From NCBI RefSeq assembly GCF_020171925.1, contig NZ_JAIVAR010000003.1:372001-436000 (forward strand): 64,000 nt of DNA, given 5' to 3'. Shown one piece after another: positions 8,032 through 17,244 of the stretch (position 1 is its first letter; every line of letters starts with the position of its first letter). Source of the DNA: Rossellomorea aquimaris (lineage in GTDB: Bacteria; Bacillota; Bacilli; Bacillales; Bacillaceae_B). The notes under the pieces are model-generated. The model saw only the letters and a program-made list of their open reading frames with translations. It had not been told where the DNA came from and did not search any database. The position numbers and the translations under genes are program-made.

Positions 8032-8221
8032 TTGTTTTACCGTGTCAAACACTGCCCGATTCGGTGTTAATGACACCTTCTATATATATGTAGATTAACG
8101 GAGCTTCAAGATCCAATCATTTCGTTTTGATTATAAATCATTGGACGTTGTCCTTTCTGATCAGCTACCGGAACTCTGGAATATGTTTAACGAACAAGCC
8201 CACCAACCTTAACACCCTTCA
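8032..8221. other. Non-coding stretch
   Basis: No convincing gene, hairpin or promoter is seen between the aminopeptidase terminator and the end of the next gene. Confidence 0.5.
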
Positions 8222-8821
8222 TCATTCCGGATTAATCCCGACGCTAGCCTCCATTGTCAATGCAACAGCCGCCATCGAAGCCCCCGCAACCTGTGCATAG
8301 CTTCCAAATGCCGTGATTTGCAAACCTAATTCACTTTTCCCTCTCAAGATAAAATTCTCCCCCACTCCCTCGATGACAGCTCCTACTAATTGAATGGTAT
8401 TGCCAGCAGCTAACAAATCCTTGAATCTTGCTTTACTGTTACTTGCCCCGTATGCTTCAAGACCGAGTCCAATCGCCTGAAACGAATCCCCGATGACATC
8501 AAGCTTCAGACCTTCTGTCTCTTCACCAGAAAATTGCAACTCTGCGGCGACGGTATTGGTTGCATTTCCAGATGCCTGAATCCAGTCACCCATGATCCTT
8601 AATAACTCCGGTTCCGTCCCATCAAATAATTGGATAGCCCCCACACCTTGAAGAGAGTTCCCAGCCCCTTCAAAGCCGTTTCCGATTGAAACCAATCTGT
8701 AGCCAGGAGATCCTGCCCCGTCATTTTTCACAACAATCGTCTCTCCTATGGCCGCAATCACTGTTCCGACCACCTGTGTCCAAACCCCCGTCAGAAGAAT
8801 TTCTTCACCTGTCACCTCCAT
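8222..8821 (-). CDS. DUF6944-type repetitive protein
   Basis: The 199-residue protein is built from about six imperfect repeats of roughly 30-35 residues with a G-x-x-x-Q-x-x-G-x-x-x-x-x-x-G core: GVWTQVVGTVIAAIG, GNGFEGAGNSLQGVG, GDWIQASGNATNTVA, GDSFQAIGLGLEAYG, GNTIQLVGAVIEGVG and GSYAQVAGASMAAVA. It has no signal peptide or transmembrane segment despite being rich in Gly and Ala. This matches the Bacillus DUF6944 repetitive proteins as I know them. Spore or surface association is often guessed for such proteins but nothing here proves it. Confidence 0.75.
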   Translation of the reverse strand: MEVTGEEILLTGVWTQVVGTVIAAIGETIVVKNDGAGSPGYRLVSIGNGFEGAGNSLQGVGAIQLFDGTEPELLRIMGDWIQASGNATNTVAAELQFSGEETEGLKLDVIGDSFQAIGLGLEAYGASNSKARFKDLLAAGNTIQLVGAVIEGVGENFILRGKSELGLQITAFGSYAQVAGASMAAVALTMEASVGINPE

Positions 8822-8991
8822 TCCCCCCTCTTAGCAAGATAGAACAGTATATTCACCCTTCATGATCTTCGCGTCTCAGGGATCAGCCTAATATCAATTG
8901 TAAATTCCAGTTAAATCAGCTTGTTTATTCTGAACTATCAAGCTATGATTATCTAGTTCATCTATGATTTGCGAAAGGGGAGGAGAAATAA

Positions 8992-10281
8992 ATGAGAATT
9001 CGCGACTGGGACCGCAACCTGAAAGTCAGGCTGTTTGGGGAAGCAGCGATCAACATCACATTCTGGATGTTCTTTCCGTTCCTTACGATTTATTTTACGG
9101 AATCATTCGGTAAACAGACTGCAGGATTATTGCTGGTCCTTTCTCAAGTATTTGCGGTTATCGCCAACTTGATGGGCGGCTATTGCGCAGACCGATTCGG
9201 CAGGAAGAGAATGATGGTCATTTCCGCATTCGGTCAGGGATTTGCGTTTTTGATTTTCGGATTGGCAAGCTCGCCATGGCTTGATTCAGCACTTATCGGA
9301 TTCATTTGTTTCAGTTTAGTGGGGGTATTCGGGTCGTTTTATTGGCCTGCAAGTCAGGCGATGGTAGCCGATGTAGTCGATGAGAAAGATCGAAGCCACG
9401 TGTTCGCAGTCTTTTACACATCCATCAATATTGCCGTTGTCGTCGGCCCGATCCTGGGCGGGATTTTTTACGTGCATTACAGATTCCAGCTGCTGCTCGC
9501 TGCAGCCGCCATATGTATGGGACTTGCTCTACTTTTATATAAAATGACGAGGGAAACCGCTCCTGCCGACCAGAGCAAACTTCTGGTGACAGAGGGAGAG
9601 AAGAAGGCGTGGCACAGCGCCCTGACCGATCAATTCAAGGATTACGGCGTCATCTTCAAAGACAAAACGTTCCTACTTTTCATTCTGGCTGGGGTCCTGG
9701 TCGGACAGACCTTCATGCAGCTTGACCTGCTGATCCCTGTCTATATTAAGGATGTCATGGATCAGGCCACCCTGTTCAGCTTTGGCGACTGGTCACTGAC
9801 CCTGGTGAGTGAGCAGATCTTCGGGTTGATCCTTTCAGAAAACGGCTTCCTTGTCGCCCTATTGACGGTTGTCATCACGCGCTGGATCACCAAGTTCCGC
9901 GAGCGGAATGTGTTCATCTTGTCATCGCTGATCTACGCAGTTTCCATCGTTATGTTCGGCCAGTCAAGCTCGGTTTGGTTCTTTATCATAGCGATGGCTG
10001 TGTTTACGTTCGCCGAGCTCATGACGGCAGGGATCCAACAGAGTTTTGTTTCGAAGCTTGCACCTGAACATATGAGGGGACAATACTTTGCGGCGGCAAG
10101 CCTACGGTTTACGATTGCCCGGACGATCGCTCCACTGTCGATCACTCTATCACTCTATCTGGGCTATAACTGGACGTTCATGATCCTCGCTTTCCTTGCC
10201 CTACTCAGTGCAGCTCTGTATTTTGTCATGTTCGAGCGATTTGAAAAAGAAGAATTAGCATTTAAAAAGGCTGTTCAATAA
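8992..10281 (+). CDS. MFS transporter, multidrug-type
   Basis: The 429-residue protein has twelve probable transmembrane helices. The loop after helix 2 reads GGYCADRFGRKRMM, the MFS signature between helices 2 and 3, and helix 5 carries VVVGPILGGIFY, the antiporter motif C of drug exporters. The central loop is about residues 185-215. It most resembles Bacillus YttB/DHA1-type efflux proteins. The ATG follows GGGGAGGAG. Substrate cannot be told. Its own terminator follows. Confidence 0.85.
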   Translation: MRIRDWDRNLKVRLFGEAAINITFWMFFPFLTIYFTESFGKQTAGLLLVLSQVFAVIANLMGGYCADRFGRKRMMVISAFGQGFAFLIFGLASSPWLDSALIGFICFSLVGVFGSFYWPASQAMVADVVDEKDRSHVFAVFYTSINIAVVVGPILGGIFYVHYRFQLLLAAAAICMGLALLLYKMTRETAPADQSKLLVTEGEKKAWHSALTDQFKDYGVIFKDKTFLLFILAGVLVGQTFMQLDLLIPVYIKDVMDQATLFSFGDWSLTLVSEQIFGLILSENGFLVALLTVVITRWITKFRERNVFILSSLIYAVSIVMFGQSSSVWFFIIAMAVFTFAELMTAGIQQSFVSKLAPEHMRGQYFAAASLRFTIARTIAPLSITLSLYLGYNWTFMILAFLALLSAALYFVMFERFEKEELAFKKAVQ

Positions 10282-10296
10282 GAGAACGACTTTTTG

Positions 10297-10328
10297 CAAA
10301 AGGAATGACATCGGTCATTCCTTTTTTT
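10297..10328 (+). terminator. MFS gene terminator
   Basis: AAAGGAATGAC pairs perfectly with GTCATTCCTTT around a 4-nt loop, followed by TTTT. Confidence 0.85.
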
Positions 10329-10330
10329 AT

Positions 10331-10394
10331 TGGTGTCAGGCACAATCCTTCCTAATTGTGCCTGGCACATTTCACCTCTTTTGTGCCTGACACT
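10331..10394. repeat. GTGCCTGACAC-type inverted repeats
   Basis: TGTCAGGCACAAT and ATTGTGCCTGGCACA form an inverted pair, and a third copy TGTGCCTGACAC follows. Similar short GTGCCAGGCAC elements are common between genes in Bacillaceae. No coding function. Confidence 0.6.
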
Positions 10395-10582
10395 AAGAAT
10401 ATAATCGGTGACATCCCCCCTTGAAAATTCAGAAAAGCCTGAATCCGAAAAATTCCCCATCCCCCCCTTTAAACGTAAAAACTCAGATGTTACAATGTAC
10501 AACCGTAAGCAATCTTAAGGGTATGACTCTCTACCCGAGTTAGTCGGAGATTCCAATCAATACTACGCAGAAAGGATGTTTT

Positions 10583-10714
10583 ATGATGCATAGAGGAAGC
10601 AAAGGCTGGTACGTGGAAGAATTGAAAAAAGCAGGCGTACGCCGCTACGAGGAACGCAAAGTTGAATCTTACAAAAAGCACGTTCTGGCAAATCTTTTAG
10701 AACGTACGAAATAA
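10583..10714 (+). CDS. DUF2639-like small protein (YflJ-like)
   Basis: A 43-codon frame starts at ATG 10583 (or 10586), 7 nt after AGAAAGG. The sequence HRGSKGWYVEELKKAGV and R..EERKVESYKKHVLANL resembles the very short YflJ/DUF2639 family of Bacillus. A strong terminator lies 12 bp downstream, supporting a real monocistronic gene. Function unknown. Confidence 0.7.
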   Translation: MMHRGSKGWYVEELKKAGVRRYEERKVESYKKHVLANLLERTK

Positions 10715-10726
10715 TAGATCGATTAC

Positions 10727-10763
10727 AAAGGTCCTATTCCATAGTGGAATGGGACCTTTTTTC
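10727..10763 (+). terminator. Terminator
   Basis: AAAGGTCC(T)ATTCC and GGAAT(G)GGACCTTT form a long stem, followed by TTT. Confidence 0.9.
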
Positions 10764-10935
10764 ATCCCCCTTCATGCCACTCATCCGATTGACTCACAAC
10801 ATAAAAAGGGAATTTTCTAAATTAGTCAAAAAGAAAGACATTTATGTTGGAAGCCGTTACATGAAAATAAACCATTGTTACAGGGTTTACCGCTATGTTA
10901 GAGTAAAAAACATATTCAAAATAATCTCATACGAA

Positions 10936-11008
10936 TTCCTTATATAACTATGGTGATATGGACCATAAGTCTCTACCCGGCACCCGTAAATTGCTGGACT
11001 ATAAGGAA
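10936..11008 (+). ncRNA. Purine riboswitch aptamer, guanine type
   Basis: P1 arms TTCCTTATA (10936-10944) and TATAAGGAA (11000-11008) are perfectly complementary. Between them are the conserved purine-aptamer elements GATATGG, TCTCTACC, CCCGTAAA and GACTATA. The P3 stem CCGGCA/TGCTGG encloses the GTAAA loop. The base that sets specificity in the J3/1 segment (GGACTAT) is C, as in guanine-binding members, rather than T as in adenine-binding ones. Confidence 0.93.
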
Positions 11009-11085
11009 AGTCTTTTCATTTATCTATTTAAATGCATGCAGACTTTCTTTATTTATTAGAGAAAGTTTACATGCATTTTTATTTT
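11006..11085 (+). promoter_or_regulatory. Riboswitch expression platform: antiterminator and terminator
   Basis: GAAAGTCT (11006-11013), which overlaps the 3' arm of P1, can pair with AGACTTTC (11040-11047) as an antiterminator. The same AGACTTTC is part of a 16-bp stem, 11032-11047 with 11061-11076, followed by TTTTATTTT, a terminator. Guanine binding locks P1, frees the terminator and switches the gene off. Confidence 0.88.
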
Positions 11086-11208
11086 ACCTGTTCTACACCG
11101 GCTTTAAATTAACAATTTTCTTTAACAAAGCCACTGTTTAAAGGTCTGACATCCGATGTCATATGTTTATAAGAATTCGTATCGTGAAATTTCTTTGGAG
11201 GGTATAGT

Positions 11209-12402
11209 ATGGATATCTTATTCGCATTATTATCACTTGCAGGCGTTCTCTTCCTCGGCTGGCTTTGGAGCAGCAATCGTTCCGCCATCAAATGGAAAAC
11301 GGTCGGAGTCGGAATCGCCCTTGAGGTGCTTCTTGTCCTTTTTGTCCTTAAAGTGCCATTCGGCCAGACACTATTGAAGAAAACGGCACTTGGCGTCCAG
11401 AAAGTCATTGACTATAGCAATGAAGGAATCATGTTTGTCTTCGGTGGTTTCTTTGAAAAAGGCAGCAATATTACATTTGTTTTCGCGATCAACGTGCTTG
11501 GCGCAATCATCTTTATTTCAGCCGTGATTTCTGCCCTTTATTATTTACGCATCATTCCGGTCTTTGTTAAATATATCGGGATTGTACTCGGGAAGATCCT
11601 TGGAACGACCAAGGTTGAATCGTTTAACGCAATCGGGAACTCATTCCTTGGTTTAGTCGAGGCCCCCCTACTCGTCAAGCCGTACCTGGCGAAGCTGACT
11701 CGTTCCGAGCTTTTCGCTGTCATGGTCGGCGGAACTGCTTCCGCGAGCGGAGCCATTTTGATCGGGTATTCACTGATGGGGATCGATATGAAGTATCTGC
11801 TTTTATCCGTGTTCAGCGTGCCGCTCGTTTCGCTTATCATGTCAAAGATCATGGAGCCTGAAACGGAAGAGTCTCAGACAAACGGTGATATTTCATTAGG
11901 AAAAACAGGACACACCAACATCTTTGAAGCAATTTCGGAAGGTGCGCTAAGCGGTGTGCAACTGGCGATCAACATCGGTGGTCTGCTGATTGCGTTCATC
12001 GGTGTACTTGCCCTTGTGAATGGAGTACTGGGACTTGTCCATACAGATCTCTCCACGATATTCGGTTACGTTTTCTATCCTATTGCCTTATTGGTTGGTG
12101 TCCCGGCAGACGAAGCGTTCCGTGCGGCCTCCATCATCGGTACTAAATTATCGGTGAATGAATTCGTCGCATACGATCAGCTATCTGGTATGATCGATGA
12201 ACTTTCACCGAAGACGGTTGCGATCTTATCTGTTGCGCTATGTAATTTCGCGAACCTGTCTTCGATCGGTCAGTTGATCGTCGGGCTAGGTTCTTTGGAG
12301 CCCACCCAGCGTCCAACGGTATCTAAACTAAGCTTGAAAGCCATTGCGGGTGGTACTCTCGCCAGCTTCATCACGGCCATCATCGTCAGCGTCTTTTTAT
12401 AG
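11209..12402 (+). CDS. nupG: Concentrative nucleoside transporter, NupG/NupC type
   Basis: The 397-residue protein has eight to ten transmembrane helices and CNT-family motifs: GNSFLGLVEAPLLVKPYL, GGTASASGAILIGY, EGALSGVQLAINIGGLLIAF and the C-terminal ALCNFANLSSIGQLIVGLG. These proteins import nucleosides with H+ or Na+. The guanine riboswitch upstream matches the control of B. subtilis nupG (yxjA), a purine nucleoside importer, hence the symbol, used by analogy. ATG 11209 follows TTGGAGGGT. Confidence 0.88.
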   Translation: MDILFALLSLAGVLFLGWLWSSNRSAIKWKTVGVGIALEVLLVLFVLKVPFGQTLLKKTALGVQKVIDYSNEGIMFVFGGFFEKGSNITFVFAINVLGAIIFISAVISALYYLRIIPVFVKYIGIVLGKILGTTKVESFNAIGNSFLGLVEAPLLVKPYLAKLTRSELFAVMVGGTASASGAILIGYSLMGIDMKYLLLSVFSVPLVSLIMSKIMEPETEESQTNGDISLGKTGHTNIFEAISEGALSGVQLAINIGGLLIAFIGVLALVNGVLGLVHTDLSTIFGYVFYPIALLVGVPADEAFRAASIIGTKLSVNEFVAYDQLSGMIDELSPKTVAILSVALCNFANLSSIGQLIVGLGSLEPTQRPTVSKLSLKAIAGGTLASFITAIIVSVFL

Positions 12403-12510
12403 GATCAATCTTACTGAACAGTAATAATTTTCTTTCATGTTTCTATTTCCGGTCTTTGGTGAATAGTAAAAGGTAGTGTACGTTATTACGTTGGACGGAA
12501 GGTGAACGAA

Positions 12511-13014
12511 TTGAGAGAGAAAAAATTCATGAAAGAAACGAAAACAAGCAAAACGACCCATGTGCTTCCGCCGGACACCAACCACCACGGTACGTTGTTC
12601 GGTGGGAAGCTGATGGCCTATATAGACGATGTCGCTTCCATTGCGGCCACGCGTCACGCTCGAAAACCCGTCGTTACGGCATCGACCGATTCCGTTGACT
12701 TTCTTCAGCCCATCAAAGTAGGCGACGCCGTGACATTGGAAGCAATCGTCACATACACCGGAAAAAGCTCGATGGAAGTCGGTGTCAAAGTCACGTCGGA
12801 AGTACTTCTGACAGGAGAAACGACCGTCGCAGCCATCTCCTTTTTGACATTTGTGGCTCTTGAAAACGGAAAACCGGTCGTGATCCCGGAGGTCATACCG
12901 GAAACAGAAGAAGAAAAATGGTTGAATGAAACGGCGAAGAACCGGGCAGAACACAGGAAAGCCCGTAAAAAGCACAGTCAGGAGCTGGCTGAGTTTTTCA
13001 GGAATGCCTATTAG
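12511..13014 (+). CDS. Acyl-CoA thioesterase, hotdog fold (YkhA-like)
   Basis: The start TTG 12511 is chosen because GGAAGGTGA sits 6-7 nt upstream; GTG 12502 is too close to that site. The 167-residue product carries the YciA/YkhA/BACH signature THVLPPDTNHHGTLFGGKLM followed by YIDDVASIAA, with the Asn-His-x-Gly-Thr-Leu-Phe-Gly-Gly active-site stretch. The second half has the strands of the hotdog fold and a basic C-terminal helix. It should hydrolyse acyl-CoA thioesters in the cytosol. It is a single gene with its own terminator. Confidence 0.9.
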   Translation: MREKKFMKETKTSKTTHVLPPDTNHHGTLFGGKLMAYIDDVASIAATRHARKPVVTASTDSVDFLQPIKVGDAVTLEAIVTYTGKSSMEVGVKVTSEVLLTGETTVAAISFLTFVALENGKPVVIPEVIPETEEEKWLNETAKNRAEHRKARKKHSQELAEFFRNAY

Positions 13015-13023
13015 TTTTTTAGG

Positions 13024-13053
13024 GGGATGCTCGTTTTGAGCATCTCTTTTTAT
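13024..13053 (+). terminator. Thioesterase terminator
   Basis: GGATGCTC / GAGCATCT stem with GTTTT loop, then CTTTTTATG. Confidence 0.8.
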
Positions 13054-13191
13054 GTTGTTTTCGGAACCTTCGATGTACCATCATAATAATGCCGGCTTCC
13101 GCATGAACACAGGGATGCACGAAATCCTTTATGACCGATCGACTTACCTGATAGATGAGTAAATTCAATGGCTATGATCGAAACTCCATAT

Positions 13192-13340
13192 ATGCGCGGA
13201 ATCAGAGACATATGCGCGGAATTTTCGTTTTATGCGCGAAATTCGAAATATATGCGCGGAATCTTCGTTTTATGCGCGAAATTCGAAATATATGCGCGAA
13301 CCACCGATTTATCAACAAATTCCGACATCCCCCTCCCCCC
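13192..13340. repeat. ATGCGCG repeat block 1, 20-bp period
   Basis: ATGCGCG occurs at 13192, 13212, 13232, 13252, 13272 and 13292, exactly 20 bp apart. The 13-bp linkers alternate between two types (GAATTTTCGTTTT-like and AAATTCGAAATAT-like). After the last copy comes a degenerate form of the tail seen at the 38-kb locus (CGATTTATCAACAA, CCGACATC). No gene is supported here: the open frames rotate through all three phases because 20 is not a multiple of 3. Confidence 0.9.
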
Positions 13341-13486
13341 TCTCATCTCCACCACCCCACACCCAGCAGATTATTTTCGAAATACTCCCACATTTTTAAA
13401 CCCTATTACAATTCCCCACCCTCCTCCGATAATACAAAGGTACGGACAAGTAGCCGTCCTATTCACATCTATTTGGAGGTCTTATT

Positions 13487-14461
13487 TTGAAAAAAACGAT
13501 CATGATATTGCTGGTGATGATGCTTGCAGCTGGCTGCTCATCTTCATCTTCCAATAGCAGCAGTGACAATCAATTACATACAATCGGAATCCTCTTGTCA
13601 GACACGGGACTTGGTGACGGGTCCTTCAATGATTCTGCTTTCCGCGGACTGGAACGGGCCCGCGATGAACTCGGGATTCTATTTGATTACCGAGAAGCGC
13701 CGGATGGGAACTTCGAGGAAGCACTCGAGGAACTTGTCGCACAGGATCATGATCTGGTGATCGGCCTTGGCTTCTCTGTTCAAGATGCTCTTGAAAGTGT
13801 GGCAGAAAAGCATCCCGATCAGGAGTTTTTAATGATTGATGGCTTTTCGGAGCTTGATAACATCACGTCGATCACCTTCAAGGAACATGAGGGTAGCTTC
13901 CTAGTCGGGATGGTTGCCGCGATGAAGACAAAGACCAATACGCTCGGATTCATCGGCGGTGCGGATGTTCCGGTCATCCAACGTTTTGAACAAGGGTTTG
14001 AACAAGGTGCTAAGTACGTAAATCCCTCCATCAAGATCCTGAAAGAAACCGCCAACAATTTCGGTGACTCTGCTCTTGGTAGAAGCATCGCCGAAAAGCA
14101 AATCAAGGCCGGTGCAGACTTCATCTATCCGGCTGCCGGATTCACCGGTGTCGGAGCCATCCAGGCAGCGGAAAAGGCCGAGGTCTATTCCGGTGGGGTC
14201 GATTCCGACCAATTTTTCATCGCAGAGAACTCAGTCGTCACATCCATGCTGAAAAAAATTGACAATGCCGTCTTCAACCTTACCGAAGAGTTGGTCAATG
14301 AAGGCGAGATATCGGCTTCATCCTTTGAGCTAGGTCTAAAAGAAGACGGCGTCGGACTCGCCCCGATCCGGGTGACGGAATTGACCGACGGGGAAAAGCA
14401 AAAAATCAAGGAAGCGAAAGACAAGATCGTTTCGGGTGAAGTGAAGATTAGGGTTCAATAA
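13487..14461 (+). CDS. BMP-family substrate-binding lipoprotein
   Basis: The start is TTG 13487, preceded by TGGAGGT. The 324-residue protein begins with a lipoprotein signal and lipobox LAAGC, then a Ser/Asn linker. The mature domain has the basic-membrane-protein/Med fold signatures: [64 protein letters not shown] and [20 protein letters not shown]. Family members (TmpC/PnrA) bind purine nucleosides; others (Med) regulate. No ABC permease follows; instead a chemoreceptor gene starts 23 bp downstream, so it may feed a signal to that receptor. Confidence 0.85.
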   Translation: MKKTIMILLVMMLAAGCSSSSSNSSSDNQLHTIGILLSDTGLGDGSFNDSAFRGLERARDELGILFDYREAPDGNFEEALEELVAQDHDLVIGLGFSVQDALESVAEKHPDQEFLMIDGFSELDNITSITFKEHEGSFLVGMVAAMKTKTNTLGFIGGADVPVIQRFEQGFEQGAKYVNPSIKILKETANNFGDSALGRSIAEKQIKAGADFIYPAAGFTGVGAIQAAEKAEVYSGGVDSDQFFIAENSVVTSMLKKIDNAVFNLTEELVNEGEISASSFELGLKEDGVGLAPIRVTELTDGEKQKIKEAKDKIVSGEVKIRVQ

Positions 14462-14484
14462 TCCCATTGAAGGAGTTTGGTTTC

Positions 14485-16143
14485 ATGGCACTGAAAAAAC
14501 GTTTACTGATACTGGGGTTCATCCCCCTCATTTTATCAACCATCATCATAGGCTACATCGTTTCTCAACTGATTTCCCTTCAAAGCTCGGCGAATGAAGA
14601 TGTGAACGTCCTGTTGGAAACGGAACGGCTCCGTGGTGACCTCATCGTCACCAAACAGGCGCTATCCAGTTATTCAGCCAACGCGACGGCAGAGAATAAA
14701 CAGCTTGCGGATACGATGTTAATGGACACATCTTCACAAATCGATGGACTTGGCGCCATCTTATCAGATCAAGAACAAAAGAAAACATTGTCGGTCATCA
14801 AAACGAAGTTTTCAGAGTTGAAGTCGGTATCGGAAGACGCCTTGAAAGCCAGCAACAAAGCGGAGATCAAACGTCAATCGATCAGGATCTCAGGTGTTCT
14901 GAATGATATGTACGTATTGAATCTGCAGACGAATAACTGGTATGAAAGTTTATTGAAGAAAAGGGAGCAGGAAATCTCCTTTATCGTCTGGGCGGCGATC
15001 ATCGGTTTCGCGACAATGGTCGTACTGTCGCTGACAGCATCACGGTTCCTTTCCAATCGGATCGTCAGGCCGTTGAATGAAATGGTGGATAATGCAGAAA
15101 GGATTGCGGACGGGGACCTGACGATTTCCTTCAATGTCAAAGGGCATACGGACAGTAAATTTGAAGTGCATAAGCTTCAGTCCGCATTCGGGCATATGGT
15201 TACGAATCTGAGGCATACGGTCCAGTCCGTGAATGACATCGGCATGAAGGTGGAAAGATTCACCGGCGATGTCAATGCCCAGATGGCGAGCCTCTCGGAA
15301 AGCAGCAGTCAAGTTGCCGTCTCTACGGAGGAGTTGGCTAAAGGAAGTCAATCGATCTCAGAGGATGTGCAGTCCACTGCTACAATGATGGCCGTGATGG
15401 GCGAGGAATATGCGCGGAATGTACGCGGAAGCCAGGAAGCTTCGGCAAGCAGCAAGGTCACTTTGCAATCAGTGGAACATGGGAGAACCTCGTTGAACAA
15501 CCAGAAAGAATTTGCCGAATCCATTACCGATTCATCCACATCGATCGAGGAGTCGGTCCGTGCATTTGCCCGCTATACGGGAGAGATTGAACTGGCGGCC
15601 CAGTCCGTTAGGGACATTGCGGAACAGACGAACCTGCTTGCATTGAACGCAGCCATCGAAGCAGCACGTGCAGGTGATGCCGGAAAAGGTTTTGCGGTCG
15701 TTGCACAGGAAGTCCGCAAGCTTGCAGAAGATTCCTCGGTGGCAACCGAAAAGATTGCGAAAATGGTCGGAAGCATCAAAGAAGGTATCCACTCCATCGT
15801 GGATGCCTCGCAAAAAGGGAGCACACTATCCATTCGCCAAATGGAATCCATGAACTTGACGGAGCAGGCATTCGAAGAAATTGCCGGGAATGTATCTGTC
15901 ATTTATAAAACATTGTCCGACCTCGAACAAGGCATGACAGCTTCAAACGAACGGACAAATAACGTGATCGCTGCGGTCGAAAACATCTCTGCCATCACGG
16001 AAGAAACAGCTGCCGGAACGGAAGAAATCTATTCTTCAACAGAAGAACAGATGCGCTACTTCGAGCAGATGACCGCACAAGTATCAGAGCTGAATAACAT
16101 GGCGGCTGAAATGAAAAAAGAACTGGAGAAATTCACCTTGTAA
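14485..16143 (+). CDS. Methyl-accepting chemotaxis protein
   Basis: ATG 14485 is used because AAGGAG is 9 nt upstream. The 552-residue receptor has an N-terminal transmembrane helix (about 7-27), a short all-helical extracytoplasmic sensor (about 28-165), a second TM (about 168-190), a HAMP domain ([22 protein letters not shown]) and a long cytoplasmic coiled coil. The hairpin tip includes [20 protein letters not shown] and [18 protein letters not shown]. It signals to CheA/CheW. It is almost certainly co-transcribed with the BMP lipoprotein gene, with which it may form a binding-protein-coupled receptor. Confidence 0.93.
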   Translation: MALKKRLLILGFIPLILSTIIIGYIVSQLISLQSSANEDVNVLLETERLRGDLIVTKQALSSYSANATAENKQLADTMLMDTSSQIDGLGAILSDQEQKKTLSVIKTKFSELKSVSEDALKASNKAEIKRQSIRISGVLNDMYVLNLQTNNWYESLLKKREQEISFIVWAAIIGFATMVVLSLTASRFLSNRIVRPLNEMVDNAERIADGDLTISFNVKGHTDSKFEVHKLQSAFGHMVTNLRHTVQSVNDIGMKVERFTGDVNAQMASLSESSSQVAVSTEELAKGSQSISEDVQSTATMMAVMGEEYARNVRGSQEASASSKVTLQSVEHGRTSLNNQKEFAESITDSSTSIEESVRAFARYTGEIELAAQSVRDIAEQTNLLALNAAIEAARAGDAGKGFAVVAQEVRKLAEDSSVATEKIAKMVGSIKEGIHSIVDASQKGSTLSIRQMESMNLTEQAFEEIAGNVSVIYKTLSDLEQGMTASNERTNNVIAAVENISAITEETAAGTEEIYSSTEEQMRYFEQMTAQVSELNNMAAEMKKELEKFTL

Positions 16144-16147
16144 ACCG

Positions 16148-16184
16148 GAAAGAGATCGGACACATCGTCCGATCTCTTTCTCGT
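16148..16184 (+). terminator. Chemoreceptor operon terminator
   Basis: AAAGAGATCGGAC pairs perfectly with GTCCGATCTCTTT, followed by CTCGTT; it can also end the convergent deacetylase gene. Confidence 0.85.
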
Positions 16185-16186
16185 TA

Positions 16187-16891
16187 TCAGTCTTGTTCGT
16201 ACTCCTTCAACTCTTTCACTGTCACAAATGTATACCCTTTGCTGGAGAGTTCCTTCAAGATTCCTTCCACAGCCTTCATTTCTTTCCCACTTCCATCATA
16301 CATAGGATGCATCAAGATAATCGAACCACCCTCAACATGATCCGCTACATACCTTACTTTATCTTCAACCGATGTAAATTCACTGTCAGGCTCCAGATTC
16401 CACATAATCGTATCCTTGTCATGCTTATAGAGATAATAAGGAAGCATAACCAATTTCTTTCCATTTGGCGGGCGAAAATCGATTTCCCCATCATAGCCTG
16501 CCTTCCTGATCAGTGCATCGGTCCTCCTAATCTCTTTTTCTATAAAAGACGGTGATTTGAAAATCATCCGTTTATGGGAATAGCTGTGATTTCCAATTCC
16601 GTGACCAGCTTCGATTATTTGAGCAACCTCTTCAGGATGCTCCTCCATCTCTTTCCCTATCAGAAAAAAAGTCGCTGTCGCATCATATGTATCCAACAAT
16701 TCAAGGATTTCCCCTGTTTTATCAGTCGGACCATCATCAAACGTCAAGGCCACGACTTTCTCATCCGTATCAACATGACTTGTGATCCCGCCAAATAGCT
16801 GAATCTCCCTCGCGTTCATCAAGTAGTATGTGCCTGCCAAGATCAGCACTACAATGATCAACCAGGATAGGATCATCACTCCCTTTTTCAA
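16187..16891 (-). CDS. Polysaccharide deacetylase (NodB domain), membrane-anchored
   Basis: TTG 16891 is preferred, with GGGGCGG about 9 nt upstream; a TTG at 16915 in the same frame is possible but its purine-rich site abuts the codon. The protein has one N-terminal transmembrane anchor and a NodB domain: TFDDGP (metal Asp), HGIGNHSYSHKR (metal histidines), FRPPNGK, and SIILMHPMYD (catalytic His). Family members remove N-acetyl groups from peptidoglycan or polysaccharide outside the membrane. All catalytic motifs are present, so it should be active. Confidence 0.88.
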   Translation of the reverse strand: MKKGVMILSWLIIVVLILAGTYYLMNAREIQLFGGITSHVDTDEKVVALTFDDGPTDKTGEILELLDTYDATATFFLIGKEMEEHPEEVAQIIEAGHGIGNHSYSHKRMIFKSPSFIEKEIRRTDALIRKAGYDGEIDFRPPNGKKLVMLPYYLYKHDKDTIMWNLEPDSEFTSVEDKVRYVADHVEGGSIILMHPMYDGSGKEMKAVEGILKELSSKGYTFVTVKELKEYEQD

Positions 16892-16915
16892 CTCTTTCCG
16901 CCCCTTTCCTTTCAA

Positions 16916-17244
16916 CTTCCCCTATTATACTCCCCCCCACCCATTTTCACATAAATTTTCCGATGTGCATCTTGTCTATCAATCCTACTAGTCGAATTTG
17001 CACCGTCCTTCATTATTACAGAACGTTTAAATTTTTTTGACGAGCGTAAATCGTACAAAGGATATTTTATACCCTTAAGGGTACGTAAAAGCCCGCAACA
17101 ATGACATTCCGCTAAAAGCAATCGTTGTCATAGTTTGTAACATTATGTCGGTGGTAAATATCTCCACCTTCAAAACCGTCAAAAATCTCCTATACTATAT
17201 AGAAGGTTATATTGTGTAGAATTCTTATAGTTGGAGGAATCTTG
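16916..17244. other. Intergenic region before mreBH
   Basis: About 330 bp hold the divergent control region. A TACCC-TTAA-GGGTA palindrome lies at about 17072-17085. An ATGACA / TGTCAT inverted pair lies at about 17101-17131. TATACT at about 17192 may be a -10 box for mreBH. No gene is seen. Confidence 0.35.

Noticed and set aside
10744-11141. Short reading frames over the riboswitch leader
   Set aside because: They run through the aptamer and terminator stems and lack ribosome sites; the RNA explanation fits fully.
13192-13300. CRISPR-like array
   Set aside because: Units are 7-bp motifs at 20 bp without unique spacers of about 30 bp, and no cas genes are present.
13155-13557. Overlapping 111- and 129-residue reading frames across the first ATGCGCG array
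   Set aside because: They consist of the repeat read in rotating frames (MRGIR, YARN, ICANR-type phrases) followed by Pro/His-rich low complexity; no ribosome site fits and a 20-bp period cannot keep one frame.
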